Source of the DNA: G963676095 sp963676095
GTDB lineage: Bacteria; Bacteroidota; Bacteroidia; Bacteroidales; Prolixibacteraceae
Direction: 5' to 3'
Assembly (NCBI GenBank): GCA_963676095.1
Contig: OY781040.1
Location: 3,100,001-3,164,000, forward strand
Length of the DNA stretch: 64,000 bases
Shown: in pieces, positions 52,952 through 61,874 of the stretch
How positions within the stretch are numbered: position 1 is the first letter of the stretch
Layout: every line of letters begins with the position of its first letter
Made by a program: the position numbers and the translations under genes
The notes under the pieces: model-generated
Told to the model about the DNA's origin: nothing
What the model saw: only the letters and a program-made list of their open reading frames with translations
The model's database searches: none

Positions 52952-55276
52952 TTAATCGCCGATGTAATCTTTGTAATTTTCATCGGTCAGTTCCTGTACC
53001 GGAAAATCGGGCTTTGGAAAGTTTTTGCTTTCTATCTCTGCCTTCAGGGCTTCAATTTGGTCTGTGGTGATCCGGATATATTTATCCCCGTAGTCGTTAA
53101 TAGTCGTATCGATAGGTCTAAGTAATCCCCAAGCGACAAAAAAGTCGATCATGTTCATCTTCCCGATGTTACAAACCTGACGAACAAAATCCAGCTGAAG
53201 TAATCCGTAGTAATCGTCCCCCGCGGCAGTGGCATCGATATCCTCGGTTGTCCGGTAATGTTCAAACAGGTCATGATAAAAATGTTCCTGCTTTAAGATA
53301 TGAACAAAATACAGGTATAGCTGCCAGAACGGAACGACTTTGGGGATATGGTTATTATAGTTGCCGGGTAATACCCAGGGTTGTTCATTCTCTATGATCT
53401 CTTTGAAGGCAAATTCATATCCGTCGCTGGCGCTGTTACTTAGTAACCGTTCTGCCTGCCCGAGGATCTGCTCCTGATTATAAAGGGCATAGAGGTTATT
53501 GGTCACCTCGGTTGTCCCTGCGAATTTTACACCCGGCCGTACCTGGTTGGTGTGACCCACTTCGTGTCCGACTACCCACATCCGGCTCAGGAAGCCGCTT
53601 TCAGAACAAAAAACATTCGCGTAGTTCTCGTTATAAGCTGTATGATAAGAGGAGGAATAAGCCGCCGCTGCTGAATAATCGATATGTAGGTAAGCCCTGT
53701 TCCTGAACAATTTATCATGAAAATACAATCCCATAAAAGCCTGCTGCTGACTGACCAGGCTATCCAGGTAGCTTGTCATCAAAACGATATCCGTGTTGTA
53801 TGACCGGTAATCTTCCGTTGTCCAGGTCATGTGGGAGTATCTTCCGAGTACGTCGATCTCTGTATAGCTGGCATTGGCAAGGATCCGGGGCCAGTCTTCA
53901 GCCGAATGCTTTTGGATATCAAAATAGCCATTAACTTCTCCCGTTGCAAAGTGGATCTTGACGGTCTTTGCGGCTGCCAGTTCCCGATCTGTCTCTGTTG
54001 TGAGCAGCAGCGGAATTGATTCATAGGTGAAGTTGTACACATAGATCAGGCCGCTGATGGAAGGTATAATCCGGTTAAATCCTTCTGTTAATGAATAGGT
54101 TTCCTCATTATTGGTCTGAAAATCCCGGATGTTGATGCTGACATCTTGCCCTTTGGTATCGCCGACAAAAACAATTAATTCCTCTCCTTCCGACCCGAGA
54201 TAGATCCCGGTAGCATTATCCTTTAAACTGTAAGTACTGGTTTTATTAATGCCGGCCTGGATGTCCGGATCCTGGTAGGGCCGGTATTCCTGGACCCGGT
54301 ATTCCGGATCATAAGTCCCGTTATAGATCGCAAGTGCCAGTTTTTTATAAAACAGGTCCGGAATGTTGTTCAGGTCCTCCAGGCTGACGTCCGGACGGAT
54401 TTCCGAACATGAGCCATCTGTAAATATCTGAAGGTAATCGTAATTCTGTTCCTCGCTCCGGGCAAAAAATTCCATCTCGGCGCAACTAACCCGATCCTGT
54501 AACGCGGATAAGATCCTGAATTGAATATGAGATGGCTCCAGGATCGGTGTACCGAAGGTGATGGTCGATTGGGACAGGGGCACTTCGCCAAAATCATATT
54601 CCCCGATTTTAGTCAATTCAGGCTGATCTGCTGTTGCCGCCCAAAGCTCGAAGCTACCGATAGCACCCCAGTAATTTCCATTGTCCTGGCGGGGGGTATG
54701 AATAATATAATCGATCTCTGCGGCATTTTCAAAATAGAAATCCAGGTAAAACGGCCAATCAGTAATGGCGCCGACTTTCGAATTAAAGAAGGTGGCATGA
54801 TTACCATCAATCATATTTTCCGGGTCATGTTCCCCTTCGATGGCCGACGTTGCCGTTACACGTGCAACCGGAACAGATATGTCATCCGAGAATCCCATAG
54901 CCCGCTGTGTAACAAGAAAATCGAGCTTGTGATTTTTCCCGGATACAGTAACAAGGGTCATCCGTTCGTTACCCGATTCGTTATCGGTTACCCGGATCGT
55001 CAGGATACTGTCTGCTATTGTAGAACTGCACCAACTTTGACCACCTGAGGCGGTACTCACGGACAATTGACCCGGGCCGATGCTGGTGTCCAGTTTTATT
55101 TCCCTGGAATTTGCCGCAGAATTAAAGGATACGCTTTCTTCTTCTGTCTGTAAGGTATAATTGATCACTTCTGTAATGGTATCGGAACAACCAATGAACA
55201 AAAAAAGTAAAAAGAGCAGAATAAGCTGCCGGTTGCTTCTGTTACACCGGATGCTGGTCAAAAATCCTTTTTCCAT
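52952..55276 (-). CDS. M60-like zinc metallopeptidase with BACON and F5/8C domains
   Basis: A 774-aa lipoprotein (LILLFLLFLFIGCSDTI). A BACON domain comes first (VSFNSAANSREIKLDTSIGP to LDFLVTQRAMG), then an F5/8C domain (ENMIDGNHATFFNSKVGAIT; YLDFYFENAAEIDYIIHTPR). The peptidase carries the gluzincin site H571-E572-x-x-H575 (VGHEVGHTNQ) and a downstream E590 (GTTEVTNNLYA), as in M60/enhancin proteins. M60-like enzymes with such domains cut O-glycosylated host proteins such as mucins. It sits between two Big_2/F5/8C paralogues in PUL 3, so the locus probably handles both the protein backbone and its glycans. Confidence 0.9.
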   Translation of the reverse strand: MEKGFLTSIRCNRSNRQLILLFLLFLFIGCSDTITEVINYTLQTEEESVSFNSAANSREIKLDTSIGPGQLSVSTASGGQSWCSSTIADSILTIRVTDNESGNERMTLVTVSGKNHKLDFLVTQRAMGFSDDISVPVARVTATSAIEGEHDPENMIDGNHATFFNSKVGAITDWPFYLDFYFENAAEIDYIIHTPRQDNGNYWGAIGSFELWAATADQPELTKIGEYDFGEVPLSQSTITFGTPILEPSHIQFRILSALQDRVSCAEMEFFARSEEQNYDYLQIFTDGSCSEIRPDVSLEDLNNIPDLFYKKLALAIYNGTYDPEYRVQEYRPYQDPDIQAGINKTSTYSLKDNATGIYLGSEGEELIVFVGDTKGQDVSINIRDFQTNNEETYSLTEGFNRIIPSISGLIYVYNFTYESIPLLLTTETDRELAAAKTVKIHFATGEVNGYFDIQKHSAEDWPRILANASYTEIDVLGRYSHMTWTTEDYRSYNTDIVLMTSYLDSLVSQQQAFMGLYFHDKLFRNRAYLHIDYSAAAAYSSSYHTAYNENYANVFCSESGFLSRMWVVGHEVGHTNQVRPGVKFAGTTEVTNNLYALYNQEQILGQAERLLSNSASDGYEFAFKEIIENEQPWVLPGNYNNHIPKVVPFWQLYLYFVHILKQEHFYHDLFEHYRTTEDIDATAAGDDYYGLLQLDFVRQVCNIGKMNMIDFFVAWGLLRPIDTTINDYGDKYIRITTDQIEALKAEIESKNFPKPDFPVQELTDENYKDYIGD

Positions 55277-55319
55277 AGTGAAGAATGATTAATAAATTTT
55301 TTATTGGATGAAGAATAAA

Positions 55320-55371
55320 AACCGGGCATAAAGAACAGTAAATCAAAAAATTACTGGCTATATGCCTGGTT
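55320..55371 (-). terminator. Long intercistronic hairpin upstream of M60 gene
   Basis: The outer arms aaccgggcata / tatgcctggtt and inner arms cagtaa / ttactg fold together. On the minus strand the stem is followed by a tttttatt run. It is a plausible attenuator or processing site that lowers M60 expression relative to susC/D. Confidence 0.6.
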
Positions 55372-55423
55372 TGTTATATATTACTGATAAAAATCGGATC
55401 CTTCAAAAAGAAGTCCCGGATGC

Positions 55424-56572
55424 TTATTCAATCGCCAGTCCTAAATAGAATTCAGCCATTTGCATGGTTGAACCGCTACTGGTATCCCAATCGGTATAGA
55501 CCACCTTGACGTACCGGTAGGCCGACACCGGAATGGTGATATCCCCGGAATCGGTGCTGGTCGGTACCGTTACATTCGGAATGCTCACATTTTCCGCGAT
55601 CATGGTGAAGTTTTCGCCGTCGTTGCTGCCCAGGATAGATATCCCGTGAACCCGCAGGTAGGTGTTGGTATTGCTTGTACGGTGCAGGATCCTGAAATAA
55701 CTGAATTCCTGTTCTTCACCCAGATCAAGGATAAAAAAGACCTTTTCATCTGCTCCCACAGTAATTCCTCCGTATGATTTTCCGGGTTTCACCAGCGAAA
55801 GGCAGGTTGTTTCATCGCCGTCGATAGCACTGTTTTCGGCATTGGTGATCGCTGCATCGGCAGGCCGGTCATGGGAGATCTGTACAACCTGCCAGGCAGA
55901 CCGGTCCAGGTCGACATCGCCGGTAACCTTATCCACAACGGTCACATGAATTGTTGCGGAAACGCCGCTATCGTCGGTTGCGGCAATGGTAATGGCTGCT
56001 TCGCCGGCGCTCTGGCAAACAAGCTCTCCTGTATTTTCATCGATTGTCACGACAGAAGGGTCCGAAGATGTATAAGTAACCGTTCCGTTTGTGGCATTAT
56101 TGGGGCTGACGGTCACTGCACTGCTCAGGTCTTTGATGGTCCCAACCTCGAATGTCGGCTCGACCCAATCAGAGGTAACTGTTATACTCGTAACCAACAC
56201 GATGTGGGTAACAACGTCTACAACGTAGCTGACTGAAGCAGCCCCGTCCAAAGAAGAAATGGTCAGTGTATCCTGTCCCAGGATGCCAATCCCTTTTGGT
56301 GTGATGAGGCCGTCGCCGTTCACCGTGGCATAATTTCCGGTTATGGAATAAGACACCTCCTGATTTTCTGCATTTAGTGGTTGTGTGTGGACATTCAATT
56401 GGACTGTTTCGTTATCTTTCAGCGTGATCGTCATCCTTTCGTAGGTACTGGAATAGGAGGCTTCTTTTGCAGCAATATTAACGACCGTTACCGGATCGTC
56501 TGAACAGGAACCCAGGTATATTAATCCTGTTATGGCTGCCCAAATTTTATATTTTGATACGATTTGTTTCAT
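55424..56572 (-). CDS. Big_2/F5/8C surface lipoprotein (paralogue 2)
   Basis: A 382-aa protein with lipobox AITGLIYLGSCSDDP. Two Big_2 repeats are visible (TITLKDNETVQLNVHTQPLN; TVTYTSSDPSVVTIDENTGE; SAGEAAITIAATDDSGVSAT). An F5/8C domain ends it: DRSAWQVVQISHDRPADAAI, TCLSLVKPGKSYGGITVG, FSYFRILHRTSNTNTYLRVH, QMAEFYLG. It lies directly after susD, the usual place of the surface glycan-binding protein, so it is probably SusE/F-like in role. It is flanked by hairpins on both sides. Confidence 0.82.
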   Translation of the reverse strand: MKQIVSKYKIWAAITGLIYLGSCSDDPVTVVNIAAKEASYSSTYERMTITLKDNETVQLNVHTQPLNAENQEVSYSITGNYATVNGDGLITPKGIGILGQDTLTISSLDGAASVSYVVDVVTHIVLVTSITVTSDWVEPTFEVGTIKDLSSAVTVSPNNATNGTVTYTSSDPSVVTIDENTGELVCQSAGEAAITIAATDDSGVSATIHVTVVDKVTGDVDLDRSAWQVVQISHDRPADAAITNAENSAIDGDETTCLSLVKPGKSYGGITVGADEKVFFILDLGEEQEFSYFRILHRTSNTNTYLRVHGISILGSNDGENFTMIAENVSIPNVTVPTSTDSGDITIPVSAYRYVKVVYTDWDTSSGSTMQMAEFYLGLAIE

Positions 56573-56602
56573 GTGTGGATAATTTTTTTAATGGTCAAAT
56601 AG

Positions 56603-56664
56603 AAATAGCCATGATTGAAAATTTATTCTTATTTTCTAATGACGTCTGTGGATCATGGCTATTT
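56603..56664 (-). terminator. Inverted repeat between susD and lipoprotein gene
   Basis: The perfect 13-bp arms aaatagccatgat and atcatggctattt are separated by a 36-base loop. The U-run is better on the plus strand, so on the coding strand it may act as an RNA-stabilising or processing hairpin. Confidence 0.5.
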
Positions 56665-56743
56665 TTCTTGTTTTTTATTTTAGGGAATAAAAAGACAAAA
56701 TACGGAAAAAGGGTCATCCCGGCGTTTTAAATAGTCTGCCTCA

Positions 56744-58621
56744 TCAATTTGTTGCACTTGACCATCCTTCGTTTTGGGTAAGGTTCGGATTCAGTGTCAG
56801 CTCTTCAATTGGTATGGGCCAGTAATACCGGTAATCGCTCCAGGGAAGAGTCCCATCGGAGATGACAGAGCTTTTGGGATAAGCAATCAGAAAGCCGTCA
56901 TTATCGACAAAAACATCTTTATTGACTGTTGCGGGAGCGTTATTTGAGGCATACAGATCTTCCACAGATGTAAAGTTCATCCCTCTTAACGGTTCTGTCA
57001 GGAATTTTCCGGCTTTCCACCGCATCAGGTCCTGGTACCTCAGGTCGTCGAGCATCAGTTCTACCCGGCGTTCCCGTCGTATTTCCCGGAGCAGGGCAGA
57101 TACGGAATAGTCGAGATATTTGCTGAACTTAGCTTCCAGCCGGGGGTCGTCCGGTTCATCGCCAATGGTGAGGTGGGCCGAAAAACCTACCCGGTCGCGC
57201 AATGCATTGATCGTGTTGTCGATATCATCCTGCGTGATTGTTCCGAGCTCGCATTTTGCTTCTGCATAATCCAGCAGGACTTCAGCATACCGGAAGACAA
57301 TACAGGGTTGTATCCCGTTTGTGGTTTTGTCGACCATTTCTTCCTTATTGGCAATCCATTTTTTTATGACACGATAACCTGTTACTACAGCGTTGTTATT
57401 TGAGTAGGTTAAAGTAGGATAGGTAATTCCGTTCGAAATATCCATTGTCCCGTTTGTATTGCTGAAGATGGAGACATATTCTCCGGGCTTCATAATTGTT
57501 TGCCTGAGGCGTGGATCACGGTTATCGAGTTCTGTCCATTTTCCGTAGCCTTCAAAATTTTTGTTTTTCACATAGTCCCTTTCGCTTCCTCCGGTATAAA
57601 TAGGTTTTCCGTCGAGGCACAGGTATTCGTCAACCAGGTCCCGGGTGGCACCCAGCGCGAAATAATTTCCCCCGTTATTCTGGTGAAAGTAACGCATGGC
57701 TGCATGGCCTACGCCTGCATCGGTATAGTTATATTCCCGGGCCAACAGCACTTCCGGGTTACTGCTGACATCAGATTCGGCGAAAAGCTGCCAGTAAGGA
57801 TTTTCCGATCCGTCGTTGAACAGGGCATAGCGACCGGTTGCCATTAATGTTTCACAGGCGGTAACACATTCTTTCAGAAAGTTATTGGCTGTAGAGGTCA
57901 GGCCCAGTTCGGTATGGTATTTCCGGAACGTACCTTCGAACAGGCAGATTCTTGCTTTCAGGAAATTAGCCTGATCTTTGTTGATGCGGCCGTCGGCATC
58001 GTCCGGCTCCGGCAAGTAAGCGACGGCATCATTCAGGCAGGCCAGTACAGAATCCATAACGGCTTCCCTGGGATCCCTGGCGGCATAAAGCTCTTCAGAA
58101 TCGGTATTCAGATCGCGGGTCAACCAGGGAACGTCGCCAAAATAAAGCACTTTCCGGTAGTAATCCCAGGCCTTGAAAAATTTGGCCTCGGCGGCATACC
58201 GTTGTTTTTCTCCATCAGTAACATTGTCTGTATTGCCATAGCGGACGAGAAAATAATTCAGATTCCTGACGTTGGTCCAGTCCCATCCGGTATTCGATGT
58301 CGAAGTGGGAGTCGTATAGGTCCCGTTGTAACGGCTGTTCTCAGATCCTTTAGTAACGAGGTTGTCGGTCCACATATCTCCGTACAGCGCACAACTTCCC
58401 TTGATATAACGGGGATAGGATACATCGGTAGACCATCCGCTTTGGTAGCCGGGAATATATTCGGCATAAAATTGATTCAGATAGAGCTGGTAATCACTGA
58501 CAGAAGTAAAATAATTTGCATCCGACAGGGAACTTTCGGGGGTCTTCTCCAGGAAATCGTCGTTACAGGCAACCATCGTGATTGCTACAAGACAGAATAG
58601 AAACAAATATTTGCGTTTCAT
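56744..58621 (-). CDS. SusD/RagB-family surface lipoprotein, PUL 3
   Basis: A 625-aa protein from ATG 58621 (MKRKYLFLFCLVAITMVACN), with the lipobox Cys at 19. Family marks: AAEAKFFKAWDYYRKVLYFG near 145, IVFRYAEVLLDYAEAKCELG, and ALLREIRRERRVELMLDDLR, YQDLMRWKAGKFL. It ends NLTQNEGWSSATN, near the SusD-typical GW end. It starts 26 bases after the SusC stop and works as the lid of that transporter. Confidence 0.95.
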   Translation of the reverse strand: MKRKYLFLFCLVAITMVACNDDFLEKTPESSLSDANYFTSVSDYQLYLNQFYAEYIPGYQSGWSTDVSYPRYIKGSCALYGDMWTDNLVTKGSENSRYNGTYTTPTSTSNTGWDWTNVRNLNYFLVRYGNTDNVTDGEKQRYAAEAKFFKAWDYYRKVLYFGDVPWLTRDLNTDSEELYAARDPREAVMDSVLACLNDAVAYLPEPDDADGRINKDQANFLKARICLFEGTFRKYHTELGLTSTANNFLKECVTACETLMATGRYALFNDGSENPYWQLFAESDVSSNPEVLLAREYNYTDAGVGHAAMRYFHQNNGGNYFALGATRDLVDEYLCLDGKPIYTGGSERDYVKNKNFEGYGKWTELDNRDPRLRQTIMKPGEYVSIFSNTNGTMDISNGITYPTLTYSNNNAVVTGYRVIKKWIANKEEMVDKTTNGIQPCIVFRYAEVLLDYAEAKCELGTITQDDIDNTINALRDRVGFSAHLTIGDEPDDPRLEAKFSKYLDYSVSALLREIRRERRVELMLDDLRYQDLMRWKAGKFLTEPLRGMNFTSVEDLYASNNAPATVNKDVFVDNDGFLIAYPKSSVISDGTLPWSDYRYYWPIPIEELTLNPNLTQNEGWSSATN

Positions 58622-58647
58622 GGGTATAAATTTTTTCATTTTTAAAC

Positions 58648-61600
58648 TTAAAAGGTTACCTGGGCACCAAAAGCCACTGACCGCATATTGGGATAGGCTG
58701 ATGAGATCTGGTCGGGGGAGAAGACATCCGGGATGTCTGTGATCTCAAACAGGTTATATCCGGAGAGGGTAAAACGGACTTTTTCCATTCCTGCCTTCCG
58801 GCTTAACCAGGCTGGTAACGTATACCCCAGTACTGCTTGTTTCAGGCGTAAATAAGTGCCGTTGAACAAACCGCCGGTTCCCTGGTAGTTTTTACTGCCG
58901 GCACCATACATTGGGTATTTGGCATCGGTCCGTTCCGGGGTCCAGGAGTGATAATACATGTATTTACTGCCTGCCCCGGAGAGCGACCCCCAGAAAGCGC
59001 TGTTGCTGATGTACACATCGCGTTTTCCTACGCCATTGAAAAACAAGGACAGGTCGAACCCTTTCCATGCGGCATCCAGATTGACGGCATAGGTATACCG
59101 TGGATTGGAATTCCCGATGATCCGGACATCGCCCGGATCGTCTCTTGTGGCATCACCATTGTCGATCCGTCCGTCCCCGTTAATGTCGGCATAGATCATG
59201 TCGCCCGGGTACCAGGTGCTGCTGATTGTTGACTGGCTTGGCCCGAGGTAGGTTCCGTCCTCATCAAAGTCGCCGTCCTGCATCAGGCCCAGGGCGGTAT
59301 AGCCCCACATTTCGCCCAGCTTTTTTCCGGGGTACAGGCTGCTGTAGGAGTTATTCGTGTTCAGGTTATATTTAACCACTTCTGTCTGGGAGTCGGCCAT
59401 GGAAAATGTTACGCCATATTTCAGTCCGTTGGATAGCTGGTCCCGCCAGCTGATCTGGAATTCCCAGCCATAAGCCTTCATCTCCCCTGTATTTTCCAAT
59501 GGGGCTGTTGCTCCCAGTACTGCCGGATAGCTGGCCCCGTCAAGCAGAATATCGGTTACCCGCCGTTCATAAATGTCGAATGAAAGATCTATTTTGGTCT
59601 TCAGTAATGTCGCATCGAGCCCCAGGTTTGAGGTCGTTGCCTTTTGCCAGGTTAAGTGGTCGCTCACCAGGTCGGAGCTTGGGGATACCTCCATTAACTC
59701 ACTTCCTTCGTAAATCCATCCGGAACCTCCTACGCTCATGGTGGATGCCGTAGGATAGTTGTCATCCGGCTGGCTGCCTATTGTTCCATAGGAAGCACGA
59801 AGTTTTAAATTATCGATCCAGGTCCGGGCCGGTTCCATAAACGGCTCTTCCGAAATCCTCCATCCTGCAGAGAAAGACGGGAAAAATTTGAAACGGTCGG
59901 ACTTCGGGAACTTGGACGAGCCGTCGTAACGGCCATTCATCTCGAACAGGTAGCGATCGGCAAAATTATAATTGATACGTCCGTAAACACCCCGGGAAGA
60001 ATACTCCGAAAGACTTTCGGAGACGTCTTGCTGATCCTGTGAAGAAACATTGGGGACCGGGACTTCCAGCGATAATAATCCGGTTGCAGAGATGCTGGTA
60101 TACCGGTATTTATATGATTCCTGGTCATAACCGAAGATTCCGGAAACGGTATGTTTTTTTAAGAATGTTTTTTTAAAGTCGGCATAAGCCCGTACGGTGT
60201 ATAATTCCGTTTTGGTTTCATATTCGTCCAGTGTAATGCTTTCATTATAGGGAGCCAGAGACCAGGTTGTATTGACATAATAATGTTGTCCCTGCAGGTT
60301 TTTTTGGGATTCTGTGCGCGGACGGTAGGAAAATTCTCCTTTAAGGGTAACTTCCGGGATTAACTGATAAGCAGGTGCCACATTAAAATACATGGTTTCC
60401 CTGGTCGTTTTTTTCCAGCTGTCCGTGTCAGCCAGGTATCCCAGGATATTATCGGTCCAGACGTCGGTTCGTTCATCCGGGTCGTCTGTGACCGGTGTCG
60501 GGGAGGTACGGATCGGCATGTTAATGTTCCGGCTGGCTTCATTCAGCATAGCCGACCATAAAGTTCCTTTAGCCGAAGGAATATACGGTTCGTCATAATT
60601 CTGGCGGGTAAAGGAGATCTTCGTCCCGACAGATAATTTTTCTGAAAGTTTTATATTGTTGTTGGCCAATATATTATAGCGTTTCATTTCGTCATTGTTG
60701 ATTTTCAGGAACCCCGACTGATCGGTGTAAGCTCCGGAAATATAATAGCTGACATTGCTGCTTCCGCCCGAAATGTCGACCGAATGTTTCATGATCGGGG
60801 TCCAGTTTTTTACCGCTTCTTTAAACGGGTTAACATTGGCCAGCCAGGTAATGGTCCCGCTTGAATTATACATCCAGTAAGGGTAGTTGAGCGGATCTTC
60901 CATATAGGCCTTTTTAGCTGCCAGGATTTCCTCGTCCTCGGTAGAAACTGTTCCTCCCGTATAGACTGAGTAATTGTTGTTGGCAAGCTGTTGTTCGTAG
61001 GAATTCAGGACGTCGGGGATGTTGGAGGGCGTGTTGAGTTGCAATTCAAAGCCATAATGGACTTTGGGGGCCTGATTAAAACTTCCCGATTTTGTTGTTA
61101 CCAAAATAACGCCGTAGGTTGCCCGGGTCCCGTAGATGGCTGAAGCCGAAGCATCCTTGATCACTGAAATGTTATCAATGTCGTTTGGGTTGAGCGTGTT
61201 AAGATTGGTGGCACCTGCTTCGATCCCGTCGATCAGGATCAGGGGGCTGCCGCTTTCGAGTGTATAGGACCCACTACTCGATACAATGGAAGTGCCACCC
61301 CGTAAATTGAATGAGGGAACTGTGTTGGGCGAGCCATTGTCAATGCTCACATTCAGGTTGGGAACCGCCCCCTGGAGGGCCTGTCCGACATTGACCACAG
61401 GCCGGTCTTCCAGTTGTTCGCTCCCGACCGTTGCCACGGATCCCGTCAGGTTGACTTTTTTTTGCGACTGGAAGCCAACGGCAACGACCTCATTGAGCAG
61501 CTTGTTTTCTTCTTCCAGCTTTACGTCGATCCTGGACCTTGAATTTACCGGGATCTCCTGTGTTTTGTACCCGATATATGAAAAGACCAGGACCGGTCCC

Positions 61601-61827
61601 GGTCCGCTCACCTTAAAATGGTATTTCCCGTCTGTATCCGTTACCGTTCCTTGTACCGTACCTTTTAGCACAACAGTCACTCCCGTCAGCGGCACATTCT
61701 CCTGGTCTGTGACCAGTCCGGTAACCTGTTGTGCAGAAAGGTAGGTTGTACAGAAAATGAACCCGAGAAGTACGATCATAGACCGGATATATCTATGACG
61801 TACGGTTTCAACATTAAGTTTTTTCAT
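58648..61827 (-). CDS. SusC-like TonB-dependent transporter, PUL 3
   Basis: A 1059-aa protein (or 1061 from 61833) with signal peptide (MIVLLGFIFCTTYLSAQ). Carboxypeptidase-regulatory-like domain: PLTGVTVVLKGTVQGTVTDT, VFSYIGYKTQEIPV. Plug: VAVGFQSQKKVNLTGSVATV, FNLRGGTSIV, PLILIDGIEAGATNLNTLNP, VIKDASASAIYGTRATYGVI. The barrel ends MRSVAFGAQVTF. It is co-transcribed with SusD downstream and follows the GH29 gene by 47 bases. Confidence 0.95.
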   Translation of the reverse strand: MKKLNVETVRHRYIRSMIVLLGFIFCTTYLSAQQVTGLVTDQENVPLTGVTVVLKGTVQGTVTDTDGKYHFKVSGPGPVLVFSYIGYKTQEIPVNSRSRIDVKLEEENKLLNEVVAVGFQSQKKVNLTGSVATVGSEQLEDRPVVNVGQALQGAVPNLNVSIDNGSPNTVPSFNLRGGTSIVSSSGSYTLESGSPLILIDGIEAGATNLNTLNPNDIDNISVIKDASASAIYGTRATYGVILVTTKSGSFNQAPKVHYGFELQLNTPSNIPDVLNSYEQQLANNNYSVYTGGTVSTEDEEILAAKKAYMEDPLNYPYWMYNSSGTITWLANVNPFKEAVKNWTPIMKHSVDISGGSSNVSYYISGAYTDQSGFLKINNDEMKRYNILANNNIKLSEKLSVGTKISFTRQNYDEPYIPSAKGTLWSAMLNEASRNINMPIRTSPTPVTDDPDERTDVWTDNILGYLADTDSWKKTTRETMYFNVAPAYQLIPEVTLKGEFSYRPRTESQKNLQGQHYYVNTTWSLAPYNESITLDEYETKTELYTVRAYADFKKTFLKKHTVSGIFGYDQESYKYRYTSISATGLLSLEVPVPNVSSQDQQDVSESLSEYSSRGVYGRINYNFADRYLFEMNGRYDGSSKFPKSDRFKFFPSFSAGWRISEEPFMEPARTWIDNLKLRASYGTIGSQPDDNYPTASTMSVGGSGWIYEGSELMEVSPSSDLVSDHLTWQKATTSNLGLDATLLKTKIDLSFDIYERRVTDILLDGASYPAVLGATAPLENTGEMKAYGWEFQISWRDQLSNGLKYGVTFSMADSQTEVVKYNLNTNNSYSSLYPGKKLGEMWGYTALGLMQDGDFDEDGTYLGPSQSTISSTWYPGDMIYADINGDGRIDNGDATRDDPGDVRIIGNSNPRYTYAVNLDAAWKGFDLSLFFNGVGKRDVYISNSAFWGSLSGAGSKYMYYHSWTPERTDAKYPMYGAGSKNYQGTGGLFNGTYLRLKQAVLGYTLPAWLSRKAGMEKVRFTLSGYNLFEITDIPDVFSPDQISSAYPNMRSVAFGAQVTF

Positions 61828-61874
61828 AAACACATAGATTGAAGTTTGATCGACAAATAAAAAATGAGTAAAAA

